This document shows positions 1 to 8,570 of a stretch of DNA of 64,000 nucleotides, piece by piece. This DNA is from Desulfatitalea tepidiphila. Its GTDB lineage: Bacteria > Desulfobacterota > Desulfobacteria > Desulfobacterales > Desulfosarcinaceae. The translations under genes and the position numbers were made by a program. The notes beneath the pieces are model-generated. The model searched no databases. It saw nothing but the letters and a program-made list of their open reading frames with translations, and was not told the origin of the DNA. Each line of letters begins with the position of its first letter. Within the stretch, counting starts at the first letter, position 1. The stretch lies in NCBI RefSeq assembly GCF_001293685.1, contig NZ_BCAG01000001.1:310001-374000 (forward strand), in the 5' to 3' direction.

Positions 1-1
1 G

Positions 2-184
2 CTCAACACGGCCCTGATCCTCAAGGTGGCGGGCAAGGCTGCCACCGTCGCCGCGGGGATGGAAAGGGCCCTCGCGGCCATGGACCGCGGAGACGCCTAC
101 CGGACCCTGGAAGCCTGGGTGGCGTGTCAGAACAGGGATCCAAAGCGGGGATTGGAACGGCTGCGAAGCCTGACGGCGCCGTAA
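2..184 (+). CDS. Anthranilate phosphoribosyltransferase-like protein, C-terminal fragment
   Basis: This is the last 60 codons of a gene that begins before the window; frame 2 is open from the first base and ends in TAA at 182-184. The fragment resembles the C-terminal end of TrpD-family phosphoribosyltransferases, where an N-[AT]-A-L-x-L-x-V-A-G-K stretch (here LNTALILKVAGKAA) is followed by a helix with regularly spaced alanines. The catalytic glycine loop would lie upstream and is not visible. The stop codon sits inside the left arm of a long inverted repeat. The family call rests on a short C-terminal match, so it is moderate. Confidence 0.5.
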   Translation, partial: LNTALILKVAGKAATVAAGMERALAAMDRGDAYRTLEAWVACQNRDPKRGLERLRSLTAP

Positions 185-296
185 AACGCCCAATATCTGC
201 GTTGCGCTCATCCCGTGGTCCTTGCGGCGTACGACAAGTACGCCTCAGGACACTGAATTTCGCGCGCCTTGATCTCGAGCGTTTTACGGCGCCGTC
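172..296. repeat. Long inverted repeat (palindromic dispersed element, copy 1)
   Basis: Perfect 18-bp arms at 172-189 and 279-296 enclose about 90 bp. Inside is a second imperfect palindrome centred near 237 (arms around GGCGTAC and GTACGCC). The inner borders match those of the element at 38865-39007: GATCAAGGCG-GCGAAA on one side and AACGCAGATAT on the other. The left arm overlaps the last codons of the trpD-like gene, so the folded RNA could end or stabilise that transcript. Confidence 0.75.
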
Positions 297-391
297 CGAT
301 ATCGGCTTTTTAATACTCCGTCAAACCGGGTCAGCTGAACACAGGAAAGGTGAAGGCAGGTTCGCCGAAGGGGCAGGAAAGGAGAAACGGC

Positions 392-1357
392 ATGAAACTG
401 GTATTGACCGCTCCCGGCCTCCTGGAGACACGGGCATCGGGAAGGCCGGCGGCCCAGGATGGCATGACGCGGCTGACCGTCGAATACTGCGGCATTTGCC
501 GCACCGATGCCAAGATGTGGCGCACCGGGCATAGGGACTTGGTGTTGCCCCGGGTGCCGGGGCACGAGGTCGCGGCCCGGGACGACAACGGCCGCCTGTT
601 CACGGTGTGGCCGGGCCACGCTTGCGGACGATGCCGGCATTGTCTTGGGGGTCGCGAGAATCTTTGCGACGGTATGCAAATCATGGGCTTTCACTTCGAC
701 GGCGGTTTCAGCCGCCACCTGCTGGCGCCCACCGCCAGCCTGATTCCGGTTCCCGCCGATTTGCCAGCCCACCTGGCCTGCTTCGCGGAACCAGCGGGAT
801 GCGCCCTCAATGCCTTGGAAAAACTCGGCCTTGGAGCCGGCGAACGCCTCGTCATTTTCGGCGGCGGAACCCTGGGGTTGATCGCCGCCCTGGCGGCCCG
901 GACCATGGGCGCACAGCCCCTGGTGATTGAAAAGAATCCGGACAAGATCGCCAAATCCGAGGCGTTTCGGCAGATATCGCAGGTCATGGCGCGCAGCGCC
1001 GCTCCCCAGGACGATGAGTTCGATGCGATGCTCAATGCCTGCCCCGATCCCGAGGCGTTCGTCCAGGGACTCGTCCGGCTGGCCAGGGGCGGACGCTGCG
1101 CCTTTTTCAGCGGTCTGACCGGGGGCGGGCGGCTTCCGGCCGATGGGATCAACCTGATCCATTACAAGGAGGCCGCGGTTTTCGGCGCCTATGGCCTCAC
1201 CCGCCGTCACATGGCGGCGGCCCTGGCGCTCATCGGCCGTTATCCCCGCGCCTTCGAGCTGCTCGTCGAAGCGATCGTGCCGCCCCAGGATGTGGAACGG
1301 CGGTTCTGCGATCTCCTCGACGGCCGGAGCTTCAAAACCATACTGGATTTGCGATGA
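392..1357 (+). CDS. Zinc-type medium-chain alcohol dehydrogenase family protein
   Basis: A 321-aa member of the medium-chain dehydrogenase/reductase superfamily, probably a cytoplasmic NAD(P)-dependent oxidoreductase acting on an unknown alcohol or polyol. The N-terminal GroES-like half has CGICRTD with the likely catalytic-zinc Cys36, GHE at 57-59, and a structural zinc set Cys78, Cys81, Cys84 and Cys92. A GGGTLG dinucleotide-binding loop follows near residue 160. The ATG at 392 has an AAAGGAG ribosome site 7 bases upstream, better than the in-frame ATG at 350. It lies downstream of the trpD-like gene but is separated from it by the long inverted repeat. The substrate cannot be read from the sequence. 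Confidence 0.85.
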   Translation: MKLVLTAPGLLETRASGRPAAQDGMTRLTVEYCGICRTDAKMWRTGHRDLVLPRVPGHEVAARDDNGRLFTVWPGHACGRCRHCLGGRENLCDGMQIMGFHFDGGFSRHLLAPTASLIPVPADLPAHLACFAEPAGCALNALEKLGLGAGERLVIFGGGTLGLIAALAARTMGAQPLVIEKNPDKIAKSEAFRQISQVMARSAAPQDDEFDAMLNACPDPEAFVQGLVRLARGGRCAFFSGLTGGGRLPADGINLIHYKEAAVFGAYGLTRRHMAAALALIGRYPRAFELLVEAIVPPQDVERRFCDLLDGRSFKTILDLR

Positions 1358-1360
1358 GGG

Positions 1361-1656
1361 ATTCTAACTGAATGCCATTCACCAAATCCGGCCCGGGTGG
1401 GACAGGTGGCCGATGCCACACGCCAAGCGGTCAAGTGCCGGTAAAATGCACGGCGGGCGGCCCAGAAACTCGCTGCGCTCAAACAGTCTGGGCCGCTTGT
1501 CCACCGTTTGCATTCAACCGGCACTAGCGACCGCTGGCTGACGTGGCCCTGGCCACCTGCCCCACCCGGGCCTGCCTCAACCGTTGCCATGCGAATTTTT
1601 TATCAAACGCCTTCTGTAATGCATGCCCTTCAAGGTGAATCACATTCAGTTAGAAT
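1361..1656. repeat. ~300-bp dispersed palindromic element, copy A (MITE-like)
   Basis: Bounded by perfect 14-bp terminal inverted repeats, ATTCTAACTGAATG at 1361-1374 and its complement at 1643-1656. Inside are two nested palindromes: 20-bp arms with one mismatch at 1392-1411 and 1551-1570, and a long imperfect hairpin from 1437 to 1522. Copies B (33018-33314) and C (36732-37003) lie in the opposite orientation. It fills the intergenic space between the convergent dehydrogenase and response regulator genes. No transposase is encoded. The size and terminal repeats resemble a non-autonomous mobile element. Confidence 0.85.
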
Positions 1657-1686
1657 TGCTGATTTGCGATCGATCGACGGCTGAGG

Positions 1687-2319
1687 CTAAATGCGGTTTT
1701 TGATGGCGAACCGGACCAGGTCGGCGGTGCTTTTCAGCCCGAAGTTCTCCATGATGGTGTATTTGTGGAATTCAACGGTGCGGGTGGAGATTTTCAGGAT
1801 CGTGGCCACCTCCTTGACGGTGCGCCCCTCGGCGATCAGTTGGAGCACCTCGCGCTGGCGATGGGTCAGGGCCACGCGTTCGCCCTCGGTTCCCCGTGGT
1901 TTGCCCTTCTGGTACTGCAACAATTGACCGGCCAGGATGGGTGTGATGTAAGTGCGGCCCTTGAGCGCACTGTTGATGGCGCTGATCAGTTCGGTGGGGG
2001 CGGCGTGTTTGAGGACATAGCCGGAAGCGCCCGCCTCGAAGGCGCTGGCCGCATAGGTCACATCGAGATGCATGGTCAGAAAAACGACGGCAATCTTCTT
2101 GTTTGTCTTTTTCAGCTGGCGCACCGCCTCGATGCCGTTGAGCAGGGGCATGGAGACGTCCACCACCACGACGTCGGGATGCAGCCGTTCCACTGCGTCG
2201 AGCATGGCCCGTCCATCCTCCACGATACCCACCAGCTCGAAATCCGGTTCGAGCAGTCCGCGCAGTCCTTCGGCCACCATCCGGTGGTCGTCGGCCAATA
2301 AAATCCTGGGACGTTTCAT
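1687..2319 (-). CDS. NarL/FixJ-type response regulator
   Basis: A 210-aa DNA-binding response regulator. The receiver domain (about 1-120) has the acidic pair D10/D11, phosphoacceptor D54 in VVVVDVSMP, T82 and K104. A LuxR-type helix-turn-helix follows at about 148-205 (LTHRQREVLQLIAEGRTVKEVA). The ATG overlaps the 3' end of the histidine kinase gene at 2316, so the two are translationally coupled and form a cognate pair. It is the last gene of the minus-strand operon that starts with the transporter at 8570, so it likely controls that operon in response to the kinase signal. The signal is unknown. Confidence 0.93.
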   Translation of the reverse strand: MKRPRILLADDHRMVAEGLRGLLEPDFELVGIVEDGRAMLDAVERLHPDVVVVDVSMPLLNGIEAVRQLKKTNKKIAVVFLTMHLDVTYAASAFEAGASGYVLKHAAPTELISAINSALKGRTYITPILAGQLLQYQKGKPRGTEGERVALTHRQREVLQLIAEGRTVKEVATILKISTRTVEFHKYTIMENFGLKSTADLVRFAIKNRI

Positions 2320-4175
2320 GATGCGCTCCCTTCAATGGGGACGGCCACGGCCACCGAGGTGCCCTTGCCCGGTTCGGAACGGATGGTGAATTCCCCCTTG
2401 GCGAATTGCACCCGCTCGCGCATGCTGGCCAGGCCGATGCCAGGGGTGTGGCGGACGCTTTTGGGCGCAAAACCGACGCCGTCGTCGGTCACCTCGAGGC
2501 ACAAGGCGGCGCCGCACCGCCTCAGCGAGACCTCGACGTTATGGGCACGGGCATGCTTGGCGATGTTTCTCAGGCTCTCCTGCACGATGCGATAGACGCA
2601 CAATGCCGCTTCTTTGGGCACGGTTTCCGGTATGGCCTCCGGGTGGAATTCGATGTTCAGATTCTCCCGGTCGGAGACGGTCATGCAGAGCGATCGGACG
2701 GCTCTTTCAAGGCCGAGATCTTTGAGAATAGCCGGGTGCAGTTCGCGGGAGATCGAATGGACATCCTCGGACAGACAGATGAGCTCGTCTTTGATGTGTT
2801 CGATCTTTTGCGACACCTGCGGCGCCAGCTTTCCGGACTGCTTTTCGAGAGTTCCGGCGGCAATGGATACGGCGGCCAACCGTTGGGCGATGTCATCATG
2901 AAACTCGCGTGAGAGGCGCCGCAACTCCTCTTCCTGGGAGGAGATCAATCGGCCGGCCAGCACTTCCAGGTCCTGTTGACTGTCTCGCAGCGCCATTTGA
3001 GCCTTTTTACGTTGGCGCAGATTGACCATGAGGGCGACGATCAGGACGGACTGCAGCGCCACCAGAAGAAAGGTGCCCAGAAAGTAGTATTTGTACAAAT
3101 CCCACAAGGTCGGCTCGCGGTACAGCAGGTTCGCCTCGGCCGGCAGGTTCCGATGATCGATCTGCCAGCGTTGGAGCTGCCGCCAATCAAAAGCGGTTAC
3201 ACACGTATCCCTGCCTTCGTCGAAAGGGATATCTGTAGGGTCTGCACCGTTGAGTATCCGGCTGCCCAGCTCGGCGGCTCTCTGGCCTTGTCGCATGAGG
3301 CTGATCAGGCGACCGCCGACAATGCCCGCGCCCATATAGGATTCGTAAGGTCCGAAAACAGGGATATCCGCATTGTCGGCCACCAATCTCAGCACATCCC
3401 GGGGAACGAAACTGCGGCCTGCAGCGTCAACAAAAAAGGTCGAAAAGAAAATCACCGCATCGGTGGGCAGTCGTCTCAGCCGTTCGACGAGGTGTTCGAC
3501 GGCAAGACCCGTCAAATCGATCAATTCGAGCTGTTTACCCCGCAAAGAGAGTACTTTTCGCAACTGCGCGACCCTGATGCGGTCATTGTCATAATCGCCG
3601 GCAATCAACACCGCATGCCGGCTCGCCGGTCTGAGCGTCAGCGCCGTTGCCACAAGTTCTTCCGCGATGTTCGGTTCAAATACCACCACTGCTCTGGATT
3701 TCAGCGCGTCGGCGGTGAAACGGTCGGATTGAGATCGGGGAATGGAGCACATGACGATGGGCGTCTGCGCAAATACTTGATCTGCAAATTGCAGCAGGAA
3801 TTCCGCGGCCGGCAGATCCACGCTGATGATCAGGTCGATGCCGTCCTGGGCGTATCGTTGGCGCAACAGATCCACCTGTGCCGTTCGTTGCCCCTCGTCC
3901 CGAAATCGGGACAGGTCCAGATACTCCGAAAAGAGCTGGATGTTGAAGCGGGTGCGGCTGACGAAGACTTCCCGGATGCCCTTTTCGGCCTGCCGTGTGG
4001 CCGGAAAGTCGAGCGGGCCGGAGTAAAGCACCAGCACGTGACGGGTCTGCCCGTATTCGGCATAGACCACCGGCCCAAACCAGAAGGGTGACCCCAGCAC
4101 AAGCCAAGTCCACACCACGGCAGAACACCATACGGCTCGACGGCACCAGGGGCGGTGGCGTTTGATGTGTTTCAT
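2316..4175 (-). CDS. Sensor histidine kinase with periplasmic substrate-binding-protein-like domain
   Basis: A 619-aa inner-membrane kinase. After an N-terminal hydrophobic segment, a large periplasmic region resembles ABC-type substrate-binding proteins (HVLVLYSGP start, then repeated alpha/beta units). A second membrane helix follows (YYFLGTFLLVALQSVLIVAL). The cytoplasmic part has a HisKA_3 dimerisation motif with phospho-His426 in REFHDDIAQRL, and a HATPase domain with N-box (RNIAKHA) and G-boxes DDGVGFA and GIGLASMRER. The start is placed at 4175 because the upstream extension is low complexity. The sensory domain suggests that a small periplasmic ligand, perhaps the transporter substrate, is detected. 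Confidence 0.9.
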   Translation of the reverse strand: MKHIKRHRPWCRRAVWCSAVVWTWLVLGSPFWFGPVVYAEYGQTRHVLVLYSGPLDFPATRQAEKGIREVFVSRTRFNIQLFSEYLDLSRFRDEGQRTAQVDLLRQRYAQDGIDLIISVDLPAAEFLLQFADQVFAQTPIVMCSIPRSQSDRFTADALKSRAVVVFEPNIAEELVATALTLRPASRHAVLIAGDYDNDRIRVAQLRKVLSLRGKQLELIDLTGLAVEHLVERLRRLPTDAVIFFSTFFVDAAGRSFVPRDVLRLVADNADIPVFGPYESYMGAGIVGGRLISLMRQGQRAAELGSRILNGADPTDIPFDEGRDTCVTAFDWRQLQRWQIDHRNLPAEANLLYREPTLWDLYKYYFLGTFLLVALQSVLIVALMVNLRQRKKAQMALRDSQQDLEVLAGRLISSQEEELRRLSREFHDDIAQRLAAVSIAAGTLEKQSGKLAPQVSQKIEHIKDELICLSEDVHSISRELHPAILKDLGLERAVRSLCMTVSDRENLNIEFHPEAIPETVPKEAALCVYRIVQESLRNIAKHARAHNVEVSLRRCGAALCLEVTDDGVGFAPKSVRHTPGIGLASMRERVQFAKGEFTIRSEPGKGTSVAVAVPIEGSAS

Positions 4176-4227
4176 GGCCTGGCATCCTTCAATTCCGTTG
4201 GTGACGGTGGGGTCCGGATTCCGGGAG

Positions 4228-5160
4228 TCAGCAGACATTCCCCTGGGATCGAATATAGCGCTCGGCGGATAGGGCTGCAATGGTGCCGTCGGAGACCGCC
4301 GTGGTGATCTGGCGAAAGGGTTTGTCGTTGATGTCGCCCGCGCTGTACACGCCCGGTATTCCGGTGCCCATGTCCTGCCCCGGTCGGATGTAGCCCTGCT
4401 CCGTCAGCTCGAGCTGATCCTTGAACAGCTCGTTGTTGGGGTGCTGCCCGAGAAAGACAAAAACCCCATCCACCTCGACGGTGCTGGTGTCGCCGCTCTC
4501 CGTATGTTTCAGTACGGCGCCCTTGAGCACGTCGTTCTCCACGATCAGGTCCGCCACTTTCGTGGAAGTGTGGCCGACCGCCTTGCCGCAGCTGAAGAGG
4601 CGCTCCTGGGTGGCCTGGGCTGCAAAATAGCGGGGCATCTCCTCGACCAGGGTAATATGTTCGATACCGATGGATAGCATATACAGGCTTTCATCGAAAG
4701 CGCTGTTGCCTCCGCCGACCACCAGTACCCGCTTGCCCACATAGGCCATTCCGTCGCAGATGGCACACCAGTGAACCTGCTCCGATGGCGTGGGCGTGGC
4801 CAGCGGGATGGGCTTGCGTCCGGTGGCCAGGATGATGGCTCTGCCCGCGTAGGTGCCCTCATCCGTGACCACGCGCTTGAAGGGTCCGCCAAGCTCCAGG
4901 CGATCGATATCGCAGACCTCTTCCACTTCCACCTCGAGGCTGTCCACATGAGCACGGAATTTTTCCATCAGATCCATGCCGTGAATGCTGGGGTAGGAGG
5001 GGAAATTCTCCACCGTGTAGGTGGCGTTCACCAATCCCCCGGTGATGTTGCTTTCCAAAATGATGGTTTTCAGCTTGGCCCGGGCCGCATAGATGGCCGC
5101 CGTCATGCCCGCCGGCCCGCCGCCGAGGATCACCAGATCATAGATGCGCTCTTCATTCAT
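4228..5160 (-). CDS. trxB: Thioredoxin reductase (FAD/NAD(P)-dependent)
   Basis: A 310-aa flavoprotein with the two-Rossmann layout of low-molecular-weight thioredoxin reductases: FAD motif GGGPAG at 13-18, redox-active C132-A-I-C135, an NAD(P)-binding loop VVGGGNSAFDE, and the C-terminal FAD motif YSAGDI. It transfers electrons from NAD(P)H to thioredoxin. The start at ATG 5160 has a good AGGAG site. The partner thioredoxin gene is directly upstream in the same operon (78-base gap), so the two form a dedicated pair. The GGGNSA loop, rather than GGGDSA, is a small departure from the E. coli enzyme and leaves cofactor preference open. Confidence 0.9.
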   Translation of the reverse strand: MNEERIYDLVILGGGPAGMTAAIYAARAKLKTIILESNITGGLVNATYTVENFPSYPSIHGMDLMEKFRAHVDSLEVEVEEVCDIDRLELGGPFKRVVTDEGTYAGRAIILATGRKPIPLATPTPSEQVHWCAICDGMAYVGKRVLVVGGGNSAFDESLYMLSIGIEHITLVEEMPRYFAAQATQERLFSCGKAVGHTSTKVADLIVENDVLKGAVLKHTESGDTSTVEVDGVFVFLGQHPNNELFKDQLELTEQGYIRPGQDMGTGIPGVYSAGDINDKPFRQITTAVSDGTIAALSAERYIRSQGNVC

Positions 5161-5237
5161 ATCTGACTCCTGCCATGATCGACACATCGGACCGTGCCGC
5201 GGCGCGCTTCCATGGCAACGCCGCCGGCCGGGATGCA

Positions 5238-5546
5238 TCACACATTTTTATAAAAGGCCAACATCTCCTTGGGGTTCATGAGCCCGGCCTTCTTGCCCAC
5301 CACTTTGCCGCCTTTGATGACGATGGTCGTCGGTGCGCGTTCGGCGCCGAGGGCATCGGCCGACCCCTTGTTCTCTTCGATATCGATGGAGAGCAGGGTG
5401 ACGCCGGGTTGCAGCGCGCTGAATTTTTCCATCACCTTCATCATGTTCTTGCAATGGGGACAGAGTTTTTTGATGAAAATACACACACCCGCCGCCGTGT
5501 CGGCCATGCGGTTTTCGTAGGTCGCATCGGTGAGTTGTTCAAACAT
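5238..5546 (-). CDS. Thioredoxin
   Basis: A 102-aa thioredoxin-fold protein with active site C29-P-H-C32, more like DsbA/glutaredoxin-type CPHC than the WCGPC of housekeeping thioredoxin. The C-terminal part keeps the cis-proline region (APTTIVIKGGK). ATG 5546 is chosen over the in-frame ATG at 5564 because AAGGAG sits 6 bases before it. Set between the reductase and the hydrolase gene, it probably receives electrons from that reductase. No signal peptide is visible, so it should be cytoplasmic. CPHC thioredoxins paired with such reductases occur in sulfate reducers, but the target protein is unknown. Confidence 0.88.
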   Translation of the reverse strand: MFEQLTDATYENRMADTAAGVCIFIKKLCPHCKNMMKVMEKFSALQPGVTLLSIDIEENKGSADALGAERAPTTIVIKGGKVVGKKAGLMNPKEMLAFYKNV

Positions 5547-5612
5547 GGGAATCTCCTTTTTCATGGTGTGGCTTGCGGAGCGAGGATCGGCCTCGCCCCG
5601 CAAGATCGGTGG

Positions 5613-7139
5613 TTACATGGTGCGCAGCTCGCCAATATAGAGTTTCAACTGTTCGAGCAGTTTTTCTCCCACATCAGGCTTTTGGTCGAGCAGGTTGCGC
5701 AGCTGAAACGGATCGTTGCGTCGGTCGTAGAGTTCGTCGCCTTCGGGGCACTCCTGCTTGGCGCCGGCCGTGCACGACCACATCTCTTCGTTTTCCATGG
5801 TGACTTTGCCGGGGTTGTCCTGGCTGGTGTAATCGCGCTGGCTGGCGTTCTTGAGGATCCAGTGGATGTAGCTGTAATCTTCTGTGATGATCGACCAGGA
5901 CATTCCGAAATAGCCGGCGATGGCAAAGTCGCGAATCTTGTCCGTCTCGCCGCGTACCAGGGGCATCAGGCTCTTGCCCTGCATGTCGATGCATCCGTAG
6001 ACCGGAAAGCCGTGGCCACCGTCCAGCGTGTTGATTTCCTGGTACAGGCCGAGGGCATCCAGGATGGTGACGCCCACATCGACATTCTGCACGAAACTCT
6101 TGATGCGCTGGCCACCGGCCATGCCGGGCACATGCATCATAAGGGGCACGTGGACCAGCTCTTCGTAAGGCCAGGGACGGCATTTGCGCATGATGCCATG
6201 GCCATGTTCGCCTTCGCCCATGGGCTGGCCGTGATCCGAGGTGATGACGATCAGCGTTTCGTCCCACAACCCCTGGTCCCGAATGGAGTCGAGCAGTTTG
6301 CCGATCTGTTTGTCCACCAGCTCGATGTTTTCCGTATACAGGGCGCGGATGTGCTCGCACTCGGCATCGGTCATTCGGCCCTCCACGGGGGTCCAGGGCG
6401 CCAGCAGGATGGGGTTGCCCTTCCACTCCGCATCATACGGACACGGCTCTTTTCGCCATACCGACGGTGGATCCCAGGGCTCGTGGGGATCGAAGGAGTC
6501 GACCCAGAGCATGAAGGGGCGCGTCTTGATGCGGACATCGCGCAGCCAGCGGTCCGACTCCCGGGCCACCACGCTCACGTAGTTGTCCTCCTCGGAACGC
6601 CACTCCTGGCGGAACTTGAGAAAGCATTCGATTTCGTCCAGCAGGGCCTGGCTGGCGTCGTCGATCAATTCGCCGTTCTCGTTGTAGACCATGGTGGGGG
6701 AGGTATAATCGATGGGCCGCATACCGGGATCGAGGGTTCGCTCCGCATAGGTGGTGTGATCCAATTCATGGCCGGGGCAGAATTTCACATAATCGAAACC
6801 GCGGGAATAGCCGTACTTTGGAAGCCGCATGGGCGGGGTGTCATAGACCAGGGCGGTCTGTACCTGGCGTCCCCACAGGATGTCGGTGATGGTGGTGTCG
6901 TCGTGGGAGAGGGCTTGCCATCCGGAAAAGGGGAGGGTAAAGCGGCCCGTCATGATGGCGCGTCGTACCGGTACGGTGGGCAGGCCTTCGCTGTACGCGT
7001 TTTCGAAGAGGATGCCGTTGCGCGCGAAGCGGTCGAAATTGGGGGTTTTGACCGTCTTGTTGCCGTAGCAGCCCAGGTAGTTGAACTGCAATGTGTCCAG
7101 CATGATGAAGACGACGTTTTTGATCTTGTTTTCTGTCAT
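5613..7139 (-). CDS. Sulfatase-family hydrolase (alkaline phosphatase superfamily), atypical active site
   Basis: A 508-aa protein of the sulfatase/phosphodiesterase fold. Metal-site residues are recognisable: D15 in FIMLDT and the SDHGQPMGEGEHGHG block in the middle. The signature normally reading C/S-x-P-x-R, which supplies formylglycine, here reads T55-V-P57-V-R59 followed by AIMTGRF. Cys or Ser is therefore replaced by Thr, the nucleophile of several phospho-transferring relatives. No signal peptide is seen, so it is predicted cytoplasmic, acting on a substrate brought in by the adjacent DASS transporter. It may be a phospho- or phosphonate-ester hydrolase rather than a true sulfatase. 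Confidence 0.8.
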   Translation of the reverse strand: MTENKIKNVVFIMLDTLQFNYLGCYGNKTVKTPNFDRFARNGILFENAYSEGLPTVPVRRAIMTGRFTLPFSGWQALSHDDTTITDILWGRQVQTALVYDTPPMRLPKYGYSRGFDYVKFCPGHELDHTTYAERTLDPGMRPIDYTSPTMVYNENGELIDDASQALLDEIECFLKFRQEWRSEEDNYVSVVARESDRWLRDVRIKTRPFMLWVDSFDPHEPWDPPSVWRKEPCPYDAEWKGNPILLAPWTPVEGRMTDAECEHIRALYTENIELVDKQIGKLLDSIRDQGLWDETLIVITSDHGQPMGEGEHGHGIMRKCRPWPYEELVHVPLMMHVPGMAGGQRIKSFVQNVDVGVTILDALGLYQEINTLDGGHGFPVYGCIDMQGKSLMPLVRGETDKIRDFAIAGYFGMSWSIITEDYSYIHWILKNASQRDYTSQDNPGKVTMENEEMWSCTAGAKQECPEGDELYDRRNDPFQLRNLLDQKPDVGEKLLEQLKLYIGELRTM

Positions 7140-7184
7140 GTGATGCCTCCTAAGCTTTTTGAATCGTACGTTTTAATCCTGAAT

Positions 7185-8570
7185 CTATAAAATGCCGATG
7201 AATCGCCAGTAGGGGACTTGGATGGCGATGATGCCGACGCCGGTGAAAAACATGCGCAGGGCCAGTCCCTTCATGATGTGTCGCGCGGTGATGTAGCCGG
7301 TGGTGAAGGCATACATGTAAAGCGCATATTCATAGGGGAAGATGTACTGGTCGAGTCCGTTGAGAAAGGCGAACAACATGGGTTTTGGGTTGATGCCCAG
7401 CGCCTGGGCGATTTCGATCATGGGGGCCGTGAGCGACGAGACGGCCGCCAGGGGGGTCAGGATGAAATTGACCGCCGCCGAGGTGCAGTAGGCCGCCAGG
7501 ACACTCAGGCTGGGCGGCAATTTCTGCATCACGGGCAACACCAGCGATGCCATCCATTTGTCCGCGCCGATGAATTGGGCCACCGCGCCGATGCCCAGGC
7601 AGGCCACGATGAAGATGATGAAGCCCACATTCAGGTGGCGGAAGTTTTCCGGTTTGGAAATGTTCAGCACAGGCAGGTAACAGGTCAAACCGACCATGGC
7701 ATACACGAAGGTGCCGGGCATGCCATGAAATTTCTGGGTCAGCAGGCCGGTGATCGCCACGATCAAAACCGCCAGTAATCTCCACTCGGTGGCGGTCATC
7801 GGCCCCATCTCCGCGAGACGCTTGTGAATCACCTCCTTGAGGTGATCTTCTTGGGGCAGGTGTTCCTTGCCGGGAATCACATAGACACACAGGACGACCG
7901 ACATGGCGCAGTAGAGCAGGTTGAAGGGCAGGTTGGCCAGTGCAAATTCACCCCAGGACACGGGACCGATCACCGGCGTGGCGATGGAGGCCGTGATCAG
8001 CGCCATCTCCGTGCCCGTGAGAAAGCCGTATCCGGGTGACGTGGCCGAAAAAAAGCCGGCCATGATGATCGCTGACGAGATGCGGGAGGTGGGTTTCAAA
8101 TCCAGGGCCAGCACCAGGCCGTGGGCGATCGCCACGAAGATGATCACCCGGCACATGATATCCGGTAATAGGAAGGCCATGAAGATGCCCGTGGCCATCA
8201 GGGCGATGATCGTATTTCGATAGGTGGCGCCGACCAACAGCATCAGCCGCAACGCCATTCTTCGGGTCAACCCCGTGTGTTCCAATGCATCCCCCAACAC
8301 CAGGGCGGCCAAACAAAGCCACGGCAAAAAGGAGCTCCAGGGGGCATAGACCACCTTGGCCGGCGCCACTTCGCCCAGCACATAGAAGAAGGTGAGGGCC
8401 GCGGCCACGGGAATGGCGGGCAGGATTTCCAGGGCCCAAACCGTCACCGCCCAAGCCGTGAACGCGAAAAACAGCGGCATCTTGGGGTGAACCGTTGGAT
8501 CCACCGCAAAATAAATCGCGACGGGAATCGCCAGGCTGATCAGCCATTTGATGCGGGTCATCGTCAGCAT
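7185..8570 (-). CDS. SLC13/DASS-family anion symporter
   Basis: A 461-aa polytopic membrane protein with about 11-12 hydrophobic helices and the repeated-half layout of divalent anion:Na+ symporters. Recognisable pieces include the MPLFFAFTAWAVTVW start and a helix with NFILTPLAAVSS near residue 390. Such carriers import sulfate, dicarboxylates or organic anions. ATG 8570 has GAGGAG seven bases upstream, and an extension to 8699 lacks hydrophobic or conserved character. It is the first gene of the minus-strand operon, 45 bases before the hydrolase, so it probably supplies that enzyme's substrate. Confidence 0.85.
   Translation of the reverse strand: MLTMTRIKWLISLAIPVAIYFAVDPTVHPKMPLFFAFTAWAVTVWALEILPAIPVAAALTFFYVLGEVAPAKVVYAPWSSFLPWLCLAALVLGDALEHTGLTRRMALRLMLLVGATYRNTIIALMATGIFMAFLLPDIMCRVIIFVAIAHGLVLALDLKPTSRISSAIIMAGFFSATSPGYGFLTGTEMALITASIATPVIGPVSWGEFALANLPFNLLYCAMSVVLCVYVIPGKEHLPQEDHLKEVIHKRLAEMGPMTATEWRLLAVLIVAITGLLTQKFHGMPGTFVYAMVGLTCYLPVLNISKPENFRHLNVGFIIFIVACLGIGAVAQFIGADKWMASLVLPVMQKLPPSLSVLAAYCTSAAVNFILTPLAAVSSLTAPMIEIAQALGINPKPMLFAFLNGLDQYIFPYEYALYMYAFTTGYITARHIMKGLALRMFFTGVGIIAIQVPYWRFIGIL

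Noticed and set aside
1240-1590. Open frames translating all three ~300-bp repeats (also 33004-33300 and 36837-37241) with a shared peptide containing SAASFWAARRAFY
   Set aside because: The similarity simply follows the DNA repeat, frames run through hairpins, lack ribosome sites and have different ends in each copy.
5175-7190. A 671-aa plus-strand ORF antisense to the sulfatase-like gene
   Set aside because: It is the complement of well-conserved coding sequence and has no domain or start signal.
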